Assembly: GCA_021732085.1 (NCBI GenBank)
Contig: JAKFVQ010000021.1
Location: 124,001-188,000 of the forward strand
Reading direction: 5' to 3'
Source: Candidatus Obscuribacterales bacterium
GTDB lineage: Bacteria > Cyanobacteriota > Vampirovibrionia > Obscuribacterales > Obscuribacteraceae
Length of the DNA stretch: 64,000 nt
Position 1 is the first letter of the stretch. Each line of letters opens with the position of its first letter. Below the pieces are notes generated by a model. That model saw only the letters and a program-made list of their open reading frames with translations, was not told the DNA's origin and did not search any database. A program made the position numbers and the translations under genes. Shown here piece after piece: positions 1 to 8,490 of this stretch.

Positions 1-1
1 A

Positions 2-1393
2 ATGAAGGTAAAACAAGCACGGCTTGAAGAGTCAGTTGGTAAGCGCGTTTTATTACAAGGTTGGGTTCGCAGCCGTCGAGATTCTAAAGGCGGATTCTCT
101 TTCATCGATCTCAACGATGGCACAAGCATCAAAGGTGTGCAGGTTATTGCTGAAAAAGCTCTGGAAAATTACGAGAGCGAGATTCTCAAATGCGGAATCG
201 GCAGCAGCGTCGAGATCATCGGTGATGTCGTCGCCTCCCCGGCTAAAGGACAAGCAACTGAGGTTAAGGCACTCTCGGTTAAGGTGTACGGTTACGCGGA
301 CCCCAACGAATATCCTTTGCAGAAAAAAGAAACATCCTACGAGTATCTACGCAGCATCGCTCACCTGCGTCCGCGCACTATGACATTTGGTGCCGTGTTC
401 AGAGTTCGCAACGAAATCTGCAGATCGATTCACAACTTCTTTCAGAATCAAGGATTCATTTACGTTCACACGCCGATCATCACTGCATCCGATTGCGAAG
501 GCGCCGGGCAGATGTTCAAAGTGAGCACGCTGGATCTCCTGAATGCACCGCGTAAAGCTGATAATCCAGCTGAGATCGATTTTGAACAAGACTTCTTCGG
601 CAAGCCTACAAATTTGACTGTGAGCGGACAGCTTGAGGGCGAATGTTTTGCGACTGCACTGCACAGCATCTATACGTTCGGACCAACCTTCCGCGCTGAA
701 AACTCCAACACAACTCGTCACCTCGCCGAATTCTGGATGATCGAACCGGAAGTCGCATTCTGCGATCTAGAAGGTGACATGGACCTGGCCGAGAGTTTCT
801 TGAAGACGATCTTCTCCGATGTTATGAACAACTGCGCTGACGATATGGAATTTCTCAATGAGAAAATCGACAACACCATTCTCAGCACCTTGAAAGGAAT
901 TGTTGAAAGCGATTTCGAACGACTGACTTACACGGAAGCTGTTAGCATTTTGGAAAAGAGTGGTGAGAAATTCGACTTCCCAGTTAAGTGGGGAATCGAT
1001 TTGCAAACAGAACACGAGCGGTATCTAACCGAAAAGAAATTCAAGAAGCCGGTAATTCTCACCGACTACCCAGCTGAAATTAAAGCGTTCTATATGAAGA
1101 TGAATGCGGATGGTAAAACTGTTCGGGCGATGGATGTGCTCGTTCCGAAGATTGGTGAAATTATTGGAGGAAGTCAGCGCGAAGATAATCTCGAAATTCT
1201 TGAGCGCCGGATGAAAGACTTCCATTTGAATCCAGAAGAATATTGGTGGTACCTCGACCTGCGCAGGTATGGAACAGTGCCGCACGCAGGATTCGGGCTA
1301 GGTTTGGAACGCTGCGTTCAGTTCACAACCGGCATGGGTAATATTCGAGACGTGATACCATTTCCGCGCACGCCAAAGAGCGCTGATTTCTAA
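2..1393 (+). CDS. asnS: asparagine--tRNA ligase
   Basis: Class IIb aminoacyl-tRNA synthetase that charges tRNA-Asn with asparagine in the cytoplasm. The N-terminal OB-fold anticodon-binding domain (about residues 15-100, with the [14 protein letters not shown] segment) is followed by the class II catalytic core. Motif 2 is seen as [16 protein letters not shown] near residue 230, and motif 3 as [12 protein letters not shown] near residue 430. The protein ends in [12 protein letters not shown], as bacterial AsnRS typically does. At 463 residues it matches the usual length (E. coli about 466), so the ATG at base 2 is probably the true start although its ribosome-binding site lies outside the window. 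The asparagine-type signature and high overall similarity make confusion with AspRS unlikely. Confidence 0.97.
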   Translation: MKVKQARLEESVGKRVLLQGWVRSRRDSKGGFSFIDLNDGTSIKGVQVIAEKALENYESEILKCGIGSSVEIIGDVVASPAKGQATEVKALSVKVYGYADPNEYPLQKKETSYEYLRSIAHLRPRTMTFGAVFRVRNEICRSIHNFFQNQGFIYVHTPIITASDCEGAGQMFKVSTLDLLNAPRKADNPAEIDFEQDFFGKPTNLTVSGQLEGECFATALHSIYTFGPTFRAENSNTTRHLAEFWMIEPEVAFCDLEGDMDLAESFLKTIFSDVMNNCADDMEFLNEKIDNTILSTLKGIVESDFERLTYTEAVSILEKSGEKFDFPVKWGIDLQTEHERYLTEKKFKKPVILTDYPAEIKAFYMKMNADGKTVRAMDVLVPKIGEIIGGSQREDNLEILERRMKDFHLNPEEYWWYLDLRRYGTVPHAGFGLGLERCVQFTTGMGNIRDVIPFPRTPKSADF

Positions 1394-1406
1394 TTAGTGT
1401 TTCGCC

Positions 1407-1434
1407 AAAGGCTCCGGAGAAATCTGGAGCCTTT
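1407..1434 (+). terminator. hairpin terminator after asnS
   Basis: Perfect 9-bp stem AAAGGCTCC/GGAGCCTTT (1407-1415 and 1426-1434) with a 10-nt loop, 14 nt downstream of the asnS stop. The T tract is short (CTTTCGG), so termination may be incomplete. Confidence 0.6.
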
Positions 1435-1511
1435 CGGCAGACACGTCTTAATCTCGTTCGCTGCTAATTTCGTTCATTGAAAAGTAAGCTAGGAAATACT
1501 GCGAGGTGCTC

Positions 1512-1967
1512 ATGCGTTCTAATCTTTCTTTATTGTTCGCTACTGGACTTTGTTTGATGGCACTGGTAGCTTGCAGCCCACCTGGTACAAACGTCAGCTA
1601 CAATGGCGACGAAGTTACGATCAAGGACACTACCGGAAACGTCACCGCAAAGGCGGGCTCGAAAACGCCGTATCCGACCGACTTGCCAGTGCCTCAATAT
1701 CCTGGCTCCGAGATGCTTGTAACCGCTGCTGATACCAGTGCCAATACAAGCAGCAAGTCGATGGCGATGTTAAAGACGACAGATTCTTCAGATAAAATTC
1801 TGGCGTTCTACAAAGAAAAACTCAGCTCGGCGGGATGGACAATCGACAATGCGATGGCAGGGCAGATGAGTTTTGTCTCGGCCAAGAAAGGTGAAAGCGC
1901 AATCAATGTGAGCATCATCAGTGGCGGAAATGACGGCACGACAACTATCAGCGTGAGCCTCCAGTAA
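1512..1967 (+). CDS. small exported lipoprotein
   Basis: Predicted 151-residue lipoprotein. The first 21 or so residues form a hydrophobic signal peptide ending in a lipobox (LVAC), so the mature protein should start at that Cys and be lipid-anchored. The rest is Ser/Thr/Gly-rich, with a segment around residues 55-150 (PVPQYPGSE, then KILAFYKEKLSSAGWTI) that resembles small exported proteins with a periplasmic alpha/beta fold found after lipoprotein signals. No catalytic motif is visible. The ATG at 1512 is preferred because GAGG (1503-1506) sits 5 nt upstream; an in-frame GTG at 1506 would overlap that site. Function not recognised. Confidence 0.8.
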   Translation: MRSNLSLLFATGLCLMALVACSPPGTNVSYNGDEVTIKDTTGNVTAKAGSKTPYPTDLPVPQYPGSEMLVTAADTSANTSSKSMAMLKTTDSSDKILAFYKEKLSSAGWTIDNAMAGQMSFVSAKKGESAINVSIISGGNDGTTTISVSLQ

Positions 1968-2379
1968 CAATTGGCGCCTTCCGGCTTGGGCGTTGCAGTT
2001 CACTGGCGCTCGCGTTGTGATCGACAGGTACTTTTCCAACCCCTTAAAAGCGATCTTTTTCCACGCCTTGGCAACGCACTCCTCTTTGATAATTAAGAGC
2101 CGGAATGTCAGCCTTTTCGGTTCATGCGTAAAAAATTTGAGAGCTTGTCATAGCGCAAAAAAAGATCCTTTTTATAGGACCCGTGAATGAGCCTAAAGTG
2201 CCCGTGCTCGCCGCCAATTTAGCTCCAATATCCTGCCTGAAGTGTGAGCTAAGATCTTGTTTGTTCGCTCCGAATCTCCTAAATGTGCGTGCTTCGACGT
2301 ATTATGGGAAGCAATGCGAGATTCCGGCTTCGCTGGATGCATTAGCGGGTGTTCTAAATTTGCAAAGCAGGAAACTTCA
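1968..2379. other. 412-bp gap without a convincing gene
   Basis: Short plus-strand ORFs exist here but lack ribosome-binding sites or recognisable sequence. An A-run followed by GATCC and a T-run (about 2158-2175) is the only notable local structure. Promoter elements for the gene at 2380 must lie here but none stands out. Confidence 0.5.
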
Positions 2380-2937
2380 ATGGCGAAACGCAGAAATTTT
2401 GAGTATCAACCGCCTACGGGGCCCAGCGAAAACAGAGGCTCAATGAGCGTTTTCGACGAGGACCTGGATGCTCCACTTTCGGCGGGATCGGTCCCAAATA
2501 TCGTTCCTGCGCTGTTTGGATTAGTGTTCATCGTAGCTGGTGCCTTTCCTTTTGGGGTGGCAACTGGTCTTATTAACATTCCGGGCTCTACTGTTCACTG
2601 TCCGTTGTTTGTTCTTGGCTCTGTAGGACTCGCCTTTATGGGAGCGGGCTCGATAGTATTCTGCAACGGAGTGGGGTTATCCAGGTTCCCGCGGTTCATG
2701 GGATTGCTCGGGTTGATCACCATCATGTCGTTCTTGACGCCTTTTGGATGGCTGGCAATATTCGCACCAAAAGTCGAGCTTATCGCTCGAATCTTCATCG
2801 GCTTCTTTGTTGGTGTTATCGGACTTGCAATTGTGATCGGCTTTGCACGTACGGTTTTCTTTGGTCCAGCCGTGCAAGTACAATCAGCTTTTAAAGGAAT
2901 CTCTAGAAACCCTAATGATCAATATCCGCCTGGCTAG
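2380..2937 (+). CDS. small integral membrane protein, four predicted helices
   Basis: 185-residue protein with a charged N-terminus (MAKRRNFEYQ) and about four hydrophobic segments: around residues 40-62, 72-92, 100-122 and 130-155. The tail is polar. The ATG at 2380 is chosen because AGGAAA (2369-2374) lies 5 nt upstream; the reading frame is open further upstream to 2257, but that extension is Cys-rich and unlike protein. I do not recognise a family. It stands alone between a lipoprotein and an exported protein, so context gives no function. Confidence 0.75.
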   Translation: MAKRRNFEYQPPTGPSENRGSMSVFDEDLDAPLSAGSVPNIVPALFGLVFIVAGAFPFGVATGLINIPGSTVHCPLFVLGSVGLAFMGAGSIVFCNGVGLSRFPRFMGLLGLITIMSFLTPFGWLAIFAPKVELIARIFIGFFVGVIGLAIVIGFARTVFFGPAVQVQSAFKGISRNPNDQYPPG

Positions 2938-3062
2938 AGCGGGTTTTTAATCGCGAAGATCTTGATGCTGCCTCAAAGGACTTCGTGGGAAACTGGGAAT
3001 ATGTTGTTGTGACCTGCAGGAACTGCTATTCTCAAGTTCTACGGAAGCTGGAAGTCTGGCTA

Positions 3063-4088
3063 ATGAAAACTGCTTTTGGAAGGATGCTGCAAAGTTTTCG
3101 GCTTTGCCATGGAAAGCTTCCACAAAGTGTTCGCAGCCTGACAACCGCTCTCCTAATTTGCTTCATTTTCCCAACTGTGCCCGTTTTTGCAGATGATTTC
3201 CACGGCGACTTCCATGACGACTTCGCTTTCGGCGACTTTTACCATTTTGGAGAGTTCGGTGATTCTCAAGCAAGTGCCTTTCCGGGACAAAATCCTCAGC
3301 AAGCAGCATTAAATCGATTCGTTGATAACGTGAACGAAGGCGTCGATGTCTTTGGCTCGGTAAGTGCAGTTGATATTACGCAAGTCCTGGTGTTTCCAGA
3401 GATAGATGCTGAAACATCGATAGAGGCATTCGACGAACATGACATTCAGCCGCATGAGCCGAGCGAGGATAGCGAAGGAGGAGGAGGATTTAAGTCCCAA
3501 AAGCCGAACCGTCAAGGCGCTCAGAATCCAAAGAATCTCAAGCGCAGCGCCGACGAAAAAAAGAAGCGGACTCGAGCGGTCGCCGATCAATTTTCGAAGT
3601 TGCTTCTGGGAATGGGACCGCAAACCTGGAGCTCTGGACTTTGCCGCGTCGATGTGTCGTCCGGCTCGGCGGCTCTAGTTATTGAACGAGACGGGGTAGT
3701 GTCGATTTTGGATCTCCACGACGAAAGATCCGGTGGAGTAAGTCTTACAGTCGCAGGAAACTCTGTTCGTCTCCATCCAGGTGATGAGGTAGTATTGAGT
3801 TCAAAATCCAACGCCACTTTTGCCTCGGTGCATAAGGACAGTTTGCCGAGAGTTGCCGTTCGCAACGTCAAAAAGATAGGTGCGGGAAATATTACAGCGT
3901 ACCAGGCGGAGTTTTCAATTCCACATTGTTTGGCTAGTAATCTAGAGTTTCGGAAAGTTCTCCAGAGTGAAAACAGCGAAGGACGATTATTCGCCAACAA
4001 GATAATGAAAACAGCCGTGATCGTCAATATGATCACAAACTCGCACGGTCAATACAAGCCTGTTAAAACCGAAGGCTCTCCTATCTGA
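3063..4088 (+). CDS. exported protein with FecR-like C-terminal domain shared with the giant surface protein
   Basis: 341-residue exported protein. The signal peptide spans about residues 1-43 and ends PVFA before an Asp/His/Phe-rich stretch of DFHGDF-type repeats. A charged linker (residues about 120-180) carries KKKR-type clusters. The C-terminal 150 residues carry a VSLTVAGNSVRLHPGDEVVLSS segment typical of FecR-like beta-rich domains, then end in KIMKTAVIVNMITNSHGQY. That terminal region aligns by eye with the last 110 residues of the giant glycine-rich protein at 17861-27694, including the K-x-MK ... VT/IT ... HG pattern. The ATG at 3063 is preferred over upstream in-frame starts because GGAAG precedes it and the signal peptide then has normal length. 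Role unknown; probably envelope or surface. Confidence 0.75.
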   Translation: MKTAFGRMLQSFRLCHGKLPQSVRSLTTALLICFIFPTVPVFADDFHGDFHDDFAFGDFYHFGEFGDSQASAFPGQNPQQAALNRFVDNVNEGVDVFGSVSAVDITQVLVFPEIDAETSIEAFDEHDIQPHEPSEDSEGGGGFKSQKPNRQGAQNPKNLKRSADEKKKRTRAVADQFSKLLLGMGPQTWSSGLCRVDVSSGSAALVIERDGVVSILDLHDERSGGVSLTVAGNSVRLHPGDEVVLSSKSNATFASVHKDSLPRVAVRNVKKIGAGNITAYQAEFSIPHCLASNLEFRKVLQSENSEGRLFANKIMKTAVIVNMITNSHGQYKPVKTEGSPI

Positions 4089-4166
4089 TCACTTTGGGAT
4101 TTCAGGTATTTTTCAGCTGCCTGCTGGCATGCTTTTCTAATCCCGCAAAATGTTCAAGGTGAGCCT

Positions 4167-5099
4167 ATGAATGATAGAGCTGAGCAATTCGATTCAGCCA
4201 CTAAAACGGATTCCTCTTCTGCGAATTGGAATAGACCATCCTTTTCCGACGAAGAAATGCGTTTGCTTTCTCACACCGAGAAGACCAGCTTCGTGGCCGA
4301 TTATGGACTGCCGGTGGTGAACTTCGTCAAAGAGCATCCGGTTACAGCAATATCAACCGTTGCAGGATTAGCTGTTGCTTGGCGTTTTATTGCTCGCCAT
4401 GCCGAAAAAACTTTAGCAAGTGCCGCTGAAGCGACGGCAAGTAATTCCGAATTACGCGCTGCCGCCGGACTTGAACGTTCTTTTTTGAAAGAATTAAGTG
4501 GTGGCAACCTCATAGCTTCCAAAGCAAAAGAAGCATACGCCTCTGATTTGTTGCAACTAGCGACCCTGCCCAAATCCTCTGTTGGCTTGGCTGACGAGAC
4601 AATCGCCAGCTTTGCCGAACGGCAGCTCAGATCACGCGCAGCAATTACAGGGGAGCAGATTAGCTCCGAATCGATCGCGAGGGAGGCCGGGCGTCTCACC
4701 AAAATTAATACCACAGTATTTTCCGAAACCGCGCGCAGCGGAGAGATGAATCTTGGTGGACGAAGTTTAACGACGATGAGTAGAGATTCTTTTGCAAAGT
4801 TGGCGCAAGAAATGCAATCCAGGCACATTCCACCAATTGAGCAATTCTTGAAAGCAACCGGCCGCATCGGTGACGAGCAGATTTGCGCTGGGCTGCAAAT
4901 GCAACAAAGCTTTGCCAGAGGCAGCGCGCCAAAACTAGAAGAAGTTCTGATTGAAAAAGGTTTGGCTTCAAATCCAGATGTCGACCTGGCCCTCTCCAGC
5001 CGGGCTGAATTGAAATCGGTCCTGAAGTCATTGAGAGAGAAATTATTGACGATTGAAGACGCACATGCTTCGAAGCTGAAGCCTAATTACAACCCTTAA
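4167..5099 (+). CDS. hypothetical protein, helical, with a possible GspE-N-like tail
   Basis: 310-residue, Ala/Glu/Ser-rich, largely helical protein. A weak hydrophobic stretch at about residues 50-72 may be a membrane segment. The middle (80-200) looks like a long amphipathic helical region. The C-terminal part (about residues 220-285, with PKLEEVLIEKGLASNPDVD) resembles the LGEILVERGLI-type helical repeat of type II/IV secretion ATPase N-termini, a resemblance I recall rather than can test. The start is supported by AAGGTGAG a few bases upstream of ATG 4167. Neighbours give no pathway context. Confidence 0.7.
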   Translation: MNDRAEQFDSATKTDSSSANWNRPSFSDEEMRLLSHTEKTSFVADYGLPVVNFVKEHPVTAISTVAGLAVAWRFIARHAEKTLASAAEATASNSELRAAAGLERSFLKELSGGNLIASKAKEAYASDLLQLATLPKSSVGLADETIASFAERQLRSRAAITGEQISSESIAREAGRLTKINTTVFSETARSGEMNLGGRSLTTMSRDSFAKLAQEMQSRHIPPIEQFLKATGRIGDEQICAGLQMQQSFARGSAPKLEEVLIEKGLASNPDVDLALSSRAELKSVLKSLREKLLTIEDAHASKLKPNYNP

Positions 5100-5328
5100 A
5101 GGGATCGACGATTCTTATACTGCCAGCATCGCTATTGTTCGGCCGGTCAATCGTGAGGTATGGAAACAAACCGAGCTTGTCCATAACTTGTCCGATCACA
5201 TGCGTAGAATTCGTATTTTCCGATACCAAAGACGCGGATGAAAGCTTGTACGAGGGCAAAGCTCCAATGCTTGCTGTTGACTTCATTAAGAAGACAGCAA
5301 GCAAAACGTAGAGTTTTGTTGGTTTCAT
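5083..5328 (-). CDS. possible small exported protein
   Basis: 81-residue reading frame on the minus strand. It begins MKPTKLYVLLAVFLMK, a normal Sec signal peptide (Lys-rich n-region, hydrophobic core), with a probable cleavage site near residue 22. The mature part (about 60 residues) is polar and has no known motif. It overlaps the 3' end of the rightward gene by 17 bp, tail to tail. No strong ribosome-binding site is visible. It lies outside any longer gene for most of its length, which is why I keep it, but it could be fortuitous. Confidence 0.4.
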   Translation of the reverse strand: MKPTKLYVLLAVFLMKSTASIGALPSYKLSSASLVSENTNSTHVIGQVMDKLGLFPYLTIDRPNNSDAGSIRIVDPFKGCN

Positions 5329-5400
5329 GCAGCGTGTCCAACTTGATATGTTCTTATCTGATGCAAAGCTGAAAGCGAACACCCAATTGCATTCGATTAG

Positions 5401-5431
5401 GGTATAGAATTCAATTAGCGGTATAGAATTC
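5401..5431. repeat. two-copy direct repeat upstream of the CheB-CheR hybrid
   Basis: GGTATAGAATTC occurs at 5401-5412 and again at 5420-5431, a 19-bp spacing that is nearly two helical turns. Each copy contains a -10-like TAGAAT. It lies 20-50 bp before the start codon at 5452, where a promoter or activator site would be expected. Confidence 0.6.
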
Positions 5432-5451
5432 CCTAAACCTGGCAGGTGGGC

Positions 5452-8403
5452 ATGCTTCCTGTAAGCGACGATAAATCGTCCTGGACTTTCCCTGTTGTCG
5501 GCATCGGAGCTTCCGCTGGCGGGATTCAGGCTCTGATGGATTTTTTCTCTGCACTGCCTGCAAGCACGGGCGTCGCTTTTATCGTAGTTCAGCATCTCTC
5601 GCCTGACCATCCTTCAATACTCGTCGATCTTCTAGCCAAGCGTGCTTCATTATCCGTGCATAAGGCAGCTGATGGAACCGAAGTGCTGGTCGATTCCGTA
5701 TACGTTGCTTCGCCTGGGCAAGTTATAAGCTTGGAAAATGGGTTCATACGAAGCCGTCCACAGGTAGGCACTACGAGAACGAACGCGATTGATTCGCTCT
5801 TCGAAAGTCTTGCGGAAGCTTGTGGCTCAAAGGGGATAGCTGTCGTACTTTCGGGGACCGGCTCTGATGGGGCTGCTGGTGCGGTGCAGGTCAAGCGTGC
5901 AGGTGGAATGGTGTGTGTACAGGACCCCGAAAGCGCCGCCCATAGTGGCATGCCTGGGTCCACGATCGCGATGGGCGTCGTCGATCATGTTGCGCCTATT
6001 GAAGCGCTCTCTCTCGAGTTGTTAGCTGCTGTGGCTAAATCGGAACACGCCACGCCGGCGGTCGAGAATTGGACTAATGAAACAGAAGAGTCATTGCGCG
6101 AAATCATTGCTCTAGTAAGCCGGCATGCAGATATCGATTTTGCTAGCTACAAGGTAACTCCACTCTTGTGGCGCGTACAAAGGCGGCTAGCCACCCGGCG
6201 CATAACTCGAATCAAAGACTATCTGGATCTGTTGCATGACGACCTGGCCGAATTGGAATCACTAATACGCGGCTTGCCAATACACGTTACTTCCTTCTTC
6301 CGTGACGAGAAAGCGTGGGCTGTATTAGAGCGTCAAGTGATTCAACCCCTAATTGCAAATAATGACGGAACCCGACCGATCCGTGTCTGGACCACTGCCT
6401 GTTCCACAGGCGAAGAGGCCTACTCGATCGCAATGCTGCTAGCGGACAACTGCACTCACGCCGATGGAAAGAAAATTGATTTCCAAATATTTGCTACTGA
6501 CGCTTTGCCGGAAGTTGTGACAAAGGCTGCTCGCGGGCAGTACTCTGCCAAGGCAATTGAATCACTTGGCGAAGCGCGACGAGACCGCTACTTTTACCGA
6601 GTTGACGGATGCTTCCGCGTGAAGCAAGAATTGCGAGAGAAAATTGTATTCGCGCCACAGCGGCTGCTGCACGATCACGGTTTCAACGACTTGGATCTTG
6701 TTACTTGTCGGAACCTGCTAATTTATTTGCAACCGCAGGCTCAGCAGCATGTTCTTAGGCTTCTGCATACAGCACTTCGCATGGGCGGATGTCTGTTTCT
6801 GGGAAACTCCGAATCGCTTTCACCAAGGCAAGGTGGTTATAAGGCCATTGCCGCAGAACATAGAATTTATAGAAAGATCGGCGATGTCGAGGGCATGAAG
6901 ATTGATCTCTCGAAGAGAATTGAAAAAGGCAGGGCTCAGCAAAAAGTCAGCGAAACTACACATTTGACCTTAATGGAGCGGCTTGACCTGCCCTCCGTTC
7001 TTGTAGATACGGAATTAAATATTTTGCGCCTTTATGGTGATACCAATGAATTCTTACGCTTGCCCGCAGGCGAGCCAAGCCTCGATCTTTACAGAGTTCT
7101 GGACCCACAACTGCGCACACTTGTAGCTAGCGTTGTCCGGCGAGCCGTGGAAGACGGACAAACGGCAAGTGCGGTGCGTCGAGCCTCAGATGATTTCGAT
7201 GACGCGCTGACACTTCGAGTGACACCACTTGCGCGGGAGAATGGGAAAATTGATCGTTTGCTTATATCTTTTTTGGGAGTCACTTATCACGGCTTTCTAG
7301 ATAGTTCGGTCGCTAAATCTGAAGGAACGGGACAGGATGAGCTGCGTTTGTCAATTGAAGAGTTGGATGCCTCACGAGAGGAATTGCAAGCACTAAATGA
7401 AGAGCTAAGGGCTGTAAACGAGCAACTCAATGTAAGCAATGAGGAGGTCAACAAAGTCAATGAAGCGCTTCGCACAAAAATAAGTGAGCTGGAGACTCAG
7501 AGTGATGTGCTCAGTAGTGGCCGCGTCCTGACGCTCTTTATTGATGCGCAATGGCGCATTCGTTGGTTCACGCCTGCGATCACTGAGTTGTTTCCTTTGC
7601 GCAAGTCTGACATTGGTAGGGAGATTACTGAGTTCTATCCGAAGTTTAACGATGAAACGTTTTTGCCTGACGTGGAAAAGGTCATGCTTCTCGGTCAAGT
7701 GCAGGAAGGAGAAACGCTGGGCCGTAACGGTAAGTGGTATCAGCGTCATATACGTCCATTCAAAAAAGATGCAGCCGAAAGCACCGGTGTTGCAATTACA
7801 TTTGCCGACATAACTGCTCGCAAGCTTGCTGAGCAGGCTCTGCAGGAGCGGCAGATTTGGCTTAGCTGTCAGCGTCACGCACTTGAGTCCGCCCTTGACG
7901 GGCGGACATTGCCTGAATCACTTGGGGCGCTAATCCGTTGTGCTGTTCAGTCCTTGGGCGCTGGAACGCAGGCAGCTTTCTACCTGGCTAATTCTGACGG
8001 TAACCTCCACCATCTTGTCGGTATGTCCGATGCTTCTGCAGCTGCTGTTGACGGGTTTCAGACACACACCGGAGCCCCAGTCATTACTGTTGATGTTGAA
8101 GAAGAGCCTCTCTGGGAGCGCTGGCGTGATATGGCAAGGCGGCATAACTATCGTGCTTGTTGGAGCTTTCCGATTCGAACAACAGTAGGAAAATTCGTCG
8201 GAACACTTGCCTTTTACTTTCCGCATCCCACCGATGCGACGGAAAGAGAATTGGAGTTGGCATCGCTGCTCACACATACAGCCGCAATTTTGATCGCGCA
8301 TCAAATGGAGACTGCTGTTCGAAAAGAAACTGAGCAAGCACTTCTTGAAACTGAACGACGGCTAAAGACCCTGGCAGACGGTCTGGTAGAAAAGAAAAAG
8401 TGA
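5452..8403 (+). CDS. CheB-CheR fusion with coiled coil, PAS and GAF domains
   Basis: 983-residue cytoplasmic signalling hybrid. Residues about 12-190 are a CheB methylesterase domain: the Ser nucleophile in GIGASAGG, the active-site His in VVQHLSPDH, and Asp in GTGSDGA. No receiver domain precedes it. Residues about 205-480 are a CheR methyltransferase, with the SAM-binding loop WTTACSTGEEAYS and the FATD and CRNLLIY motifs. A coiled coil (about 626-685, EELQALNEELRAVNEQL) follows, then a PAS domain (about 690-790) and a GAF-like domain (about 800-960). It ends with a short charged helix and has no histidine kinase domain, unlike many relatives. The ATG at 5452 has AGGTGG upstream. No chemotaxis genes are nearby, so its targets are unknown. 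Confidence 0.93.
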   Translation: MLPVSDDKSSWTFPVVGIGASAGGIQALMDFFSALPASTGVAFIVVQHLSPDHPSILVDLLAKRASLSVHKAADGTEVLVDSVYVASPGQVISLENGFIRSRPQVGTTRTNAIDSLFESLAEACGSKGIAVVLSGTGSDGAAGAVQVKRAGGMVCVQDPESAAHSGMPGSTIAMGVVDHVAPIEALSLELLAAVAKSEHATPAVENWTNETEESLREIIALVSRHADIDFASYKVTPLLWRVQRRLATRRITRIKDYLDLLHDDLAELESLIRGLPIHVTSFFRDEKAWAVLERQVIQPLIANNDGTRPIRVWTTACSTGEEAYSIAMLLADNCTHADGKKIDFQIFATDALPEVVTKAARGQYSAKAIESLGEARRDRYFYRVDGCFRVKQELREKIVFAPQRLLHDHGFNDLDLVTCRNLLIYLQPQAQQHVLRLLHTALRMGGCLFLGNSESLSPRQGGYKAIAAEHRIYRKIGDVEGMKIDLSKRIEKGRAQQKVSETTHLTLMERLDLPSVLVDTELNILRLYGDTNEFLRLPAGEPSLDLYRVLDPQLRTLVASVVRRAVEDGQTASAVRRASDDFDDALTLRVTPLARENGKIDRLLISFLGVTYHGFLDSSVAKSEGTGQDELRLSIEELDASREELQALNEELRAVNEQLNVSNEEVNKVNEALRTKISELETQSDVLSSGRVLTLFIDAQWRIRWFTPAITELFPLRKSDIGREITEFYPKFNDETFLPDVEKVMLLGQVQEGETLGRNGKWYQRHIRPFKKDAAESTGVAITFADITARKLAEQALQERQIWLSCQRHALESALDGRTLPESLGALIRCAVQSLGAGTQAAFYLANSDGNLHHLVGMSDASAAAVDGFQTHTGAPVITVDVEEEPLWERWRDMARRHNYRACWSFPIRTTVGKFVGTLAFYFPHPTDATERELELASLLTHTAAILIAHQMETAVRKETEQALLETERRLKTLADGLVEKKK

Positions 8404-8490
8404 ATTGTTGAGGCCTTCGAGAACTTTCTTCAAAGTATTTCGACAGGCATAAATTTAGCCCTCAGTTCAGCATCTGAATAGGTGGTGGAT

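Noticed and set aside
1993..2446. Two overlapping plus-strand small frames
   Set aside because: No ribosome-binding site, odd Cys/Ser-rich composition, and the second overlaps the better-supported gene at 2380.
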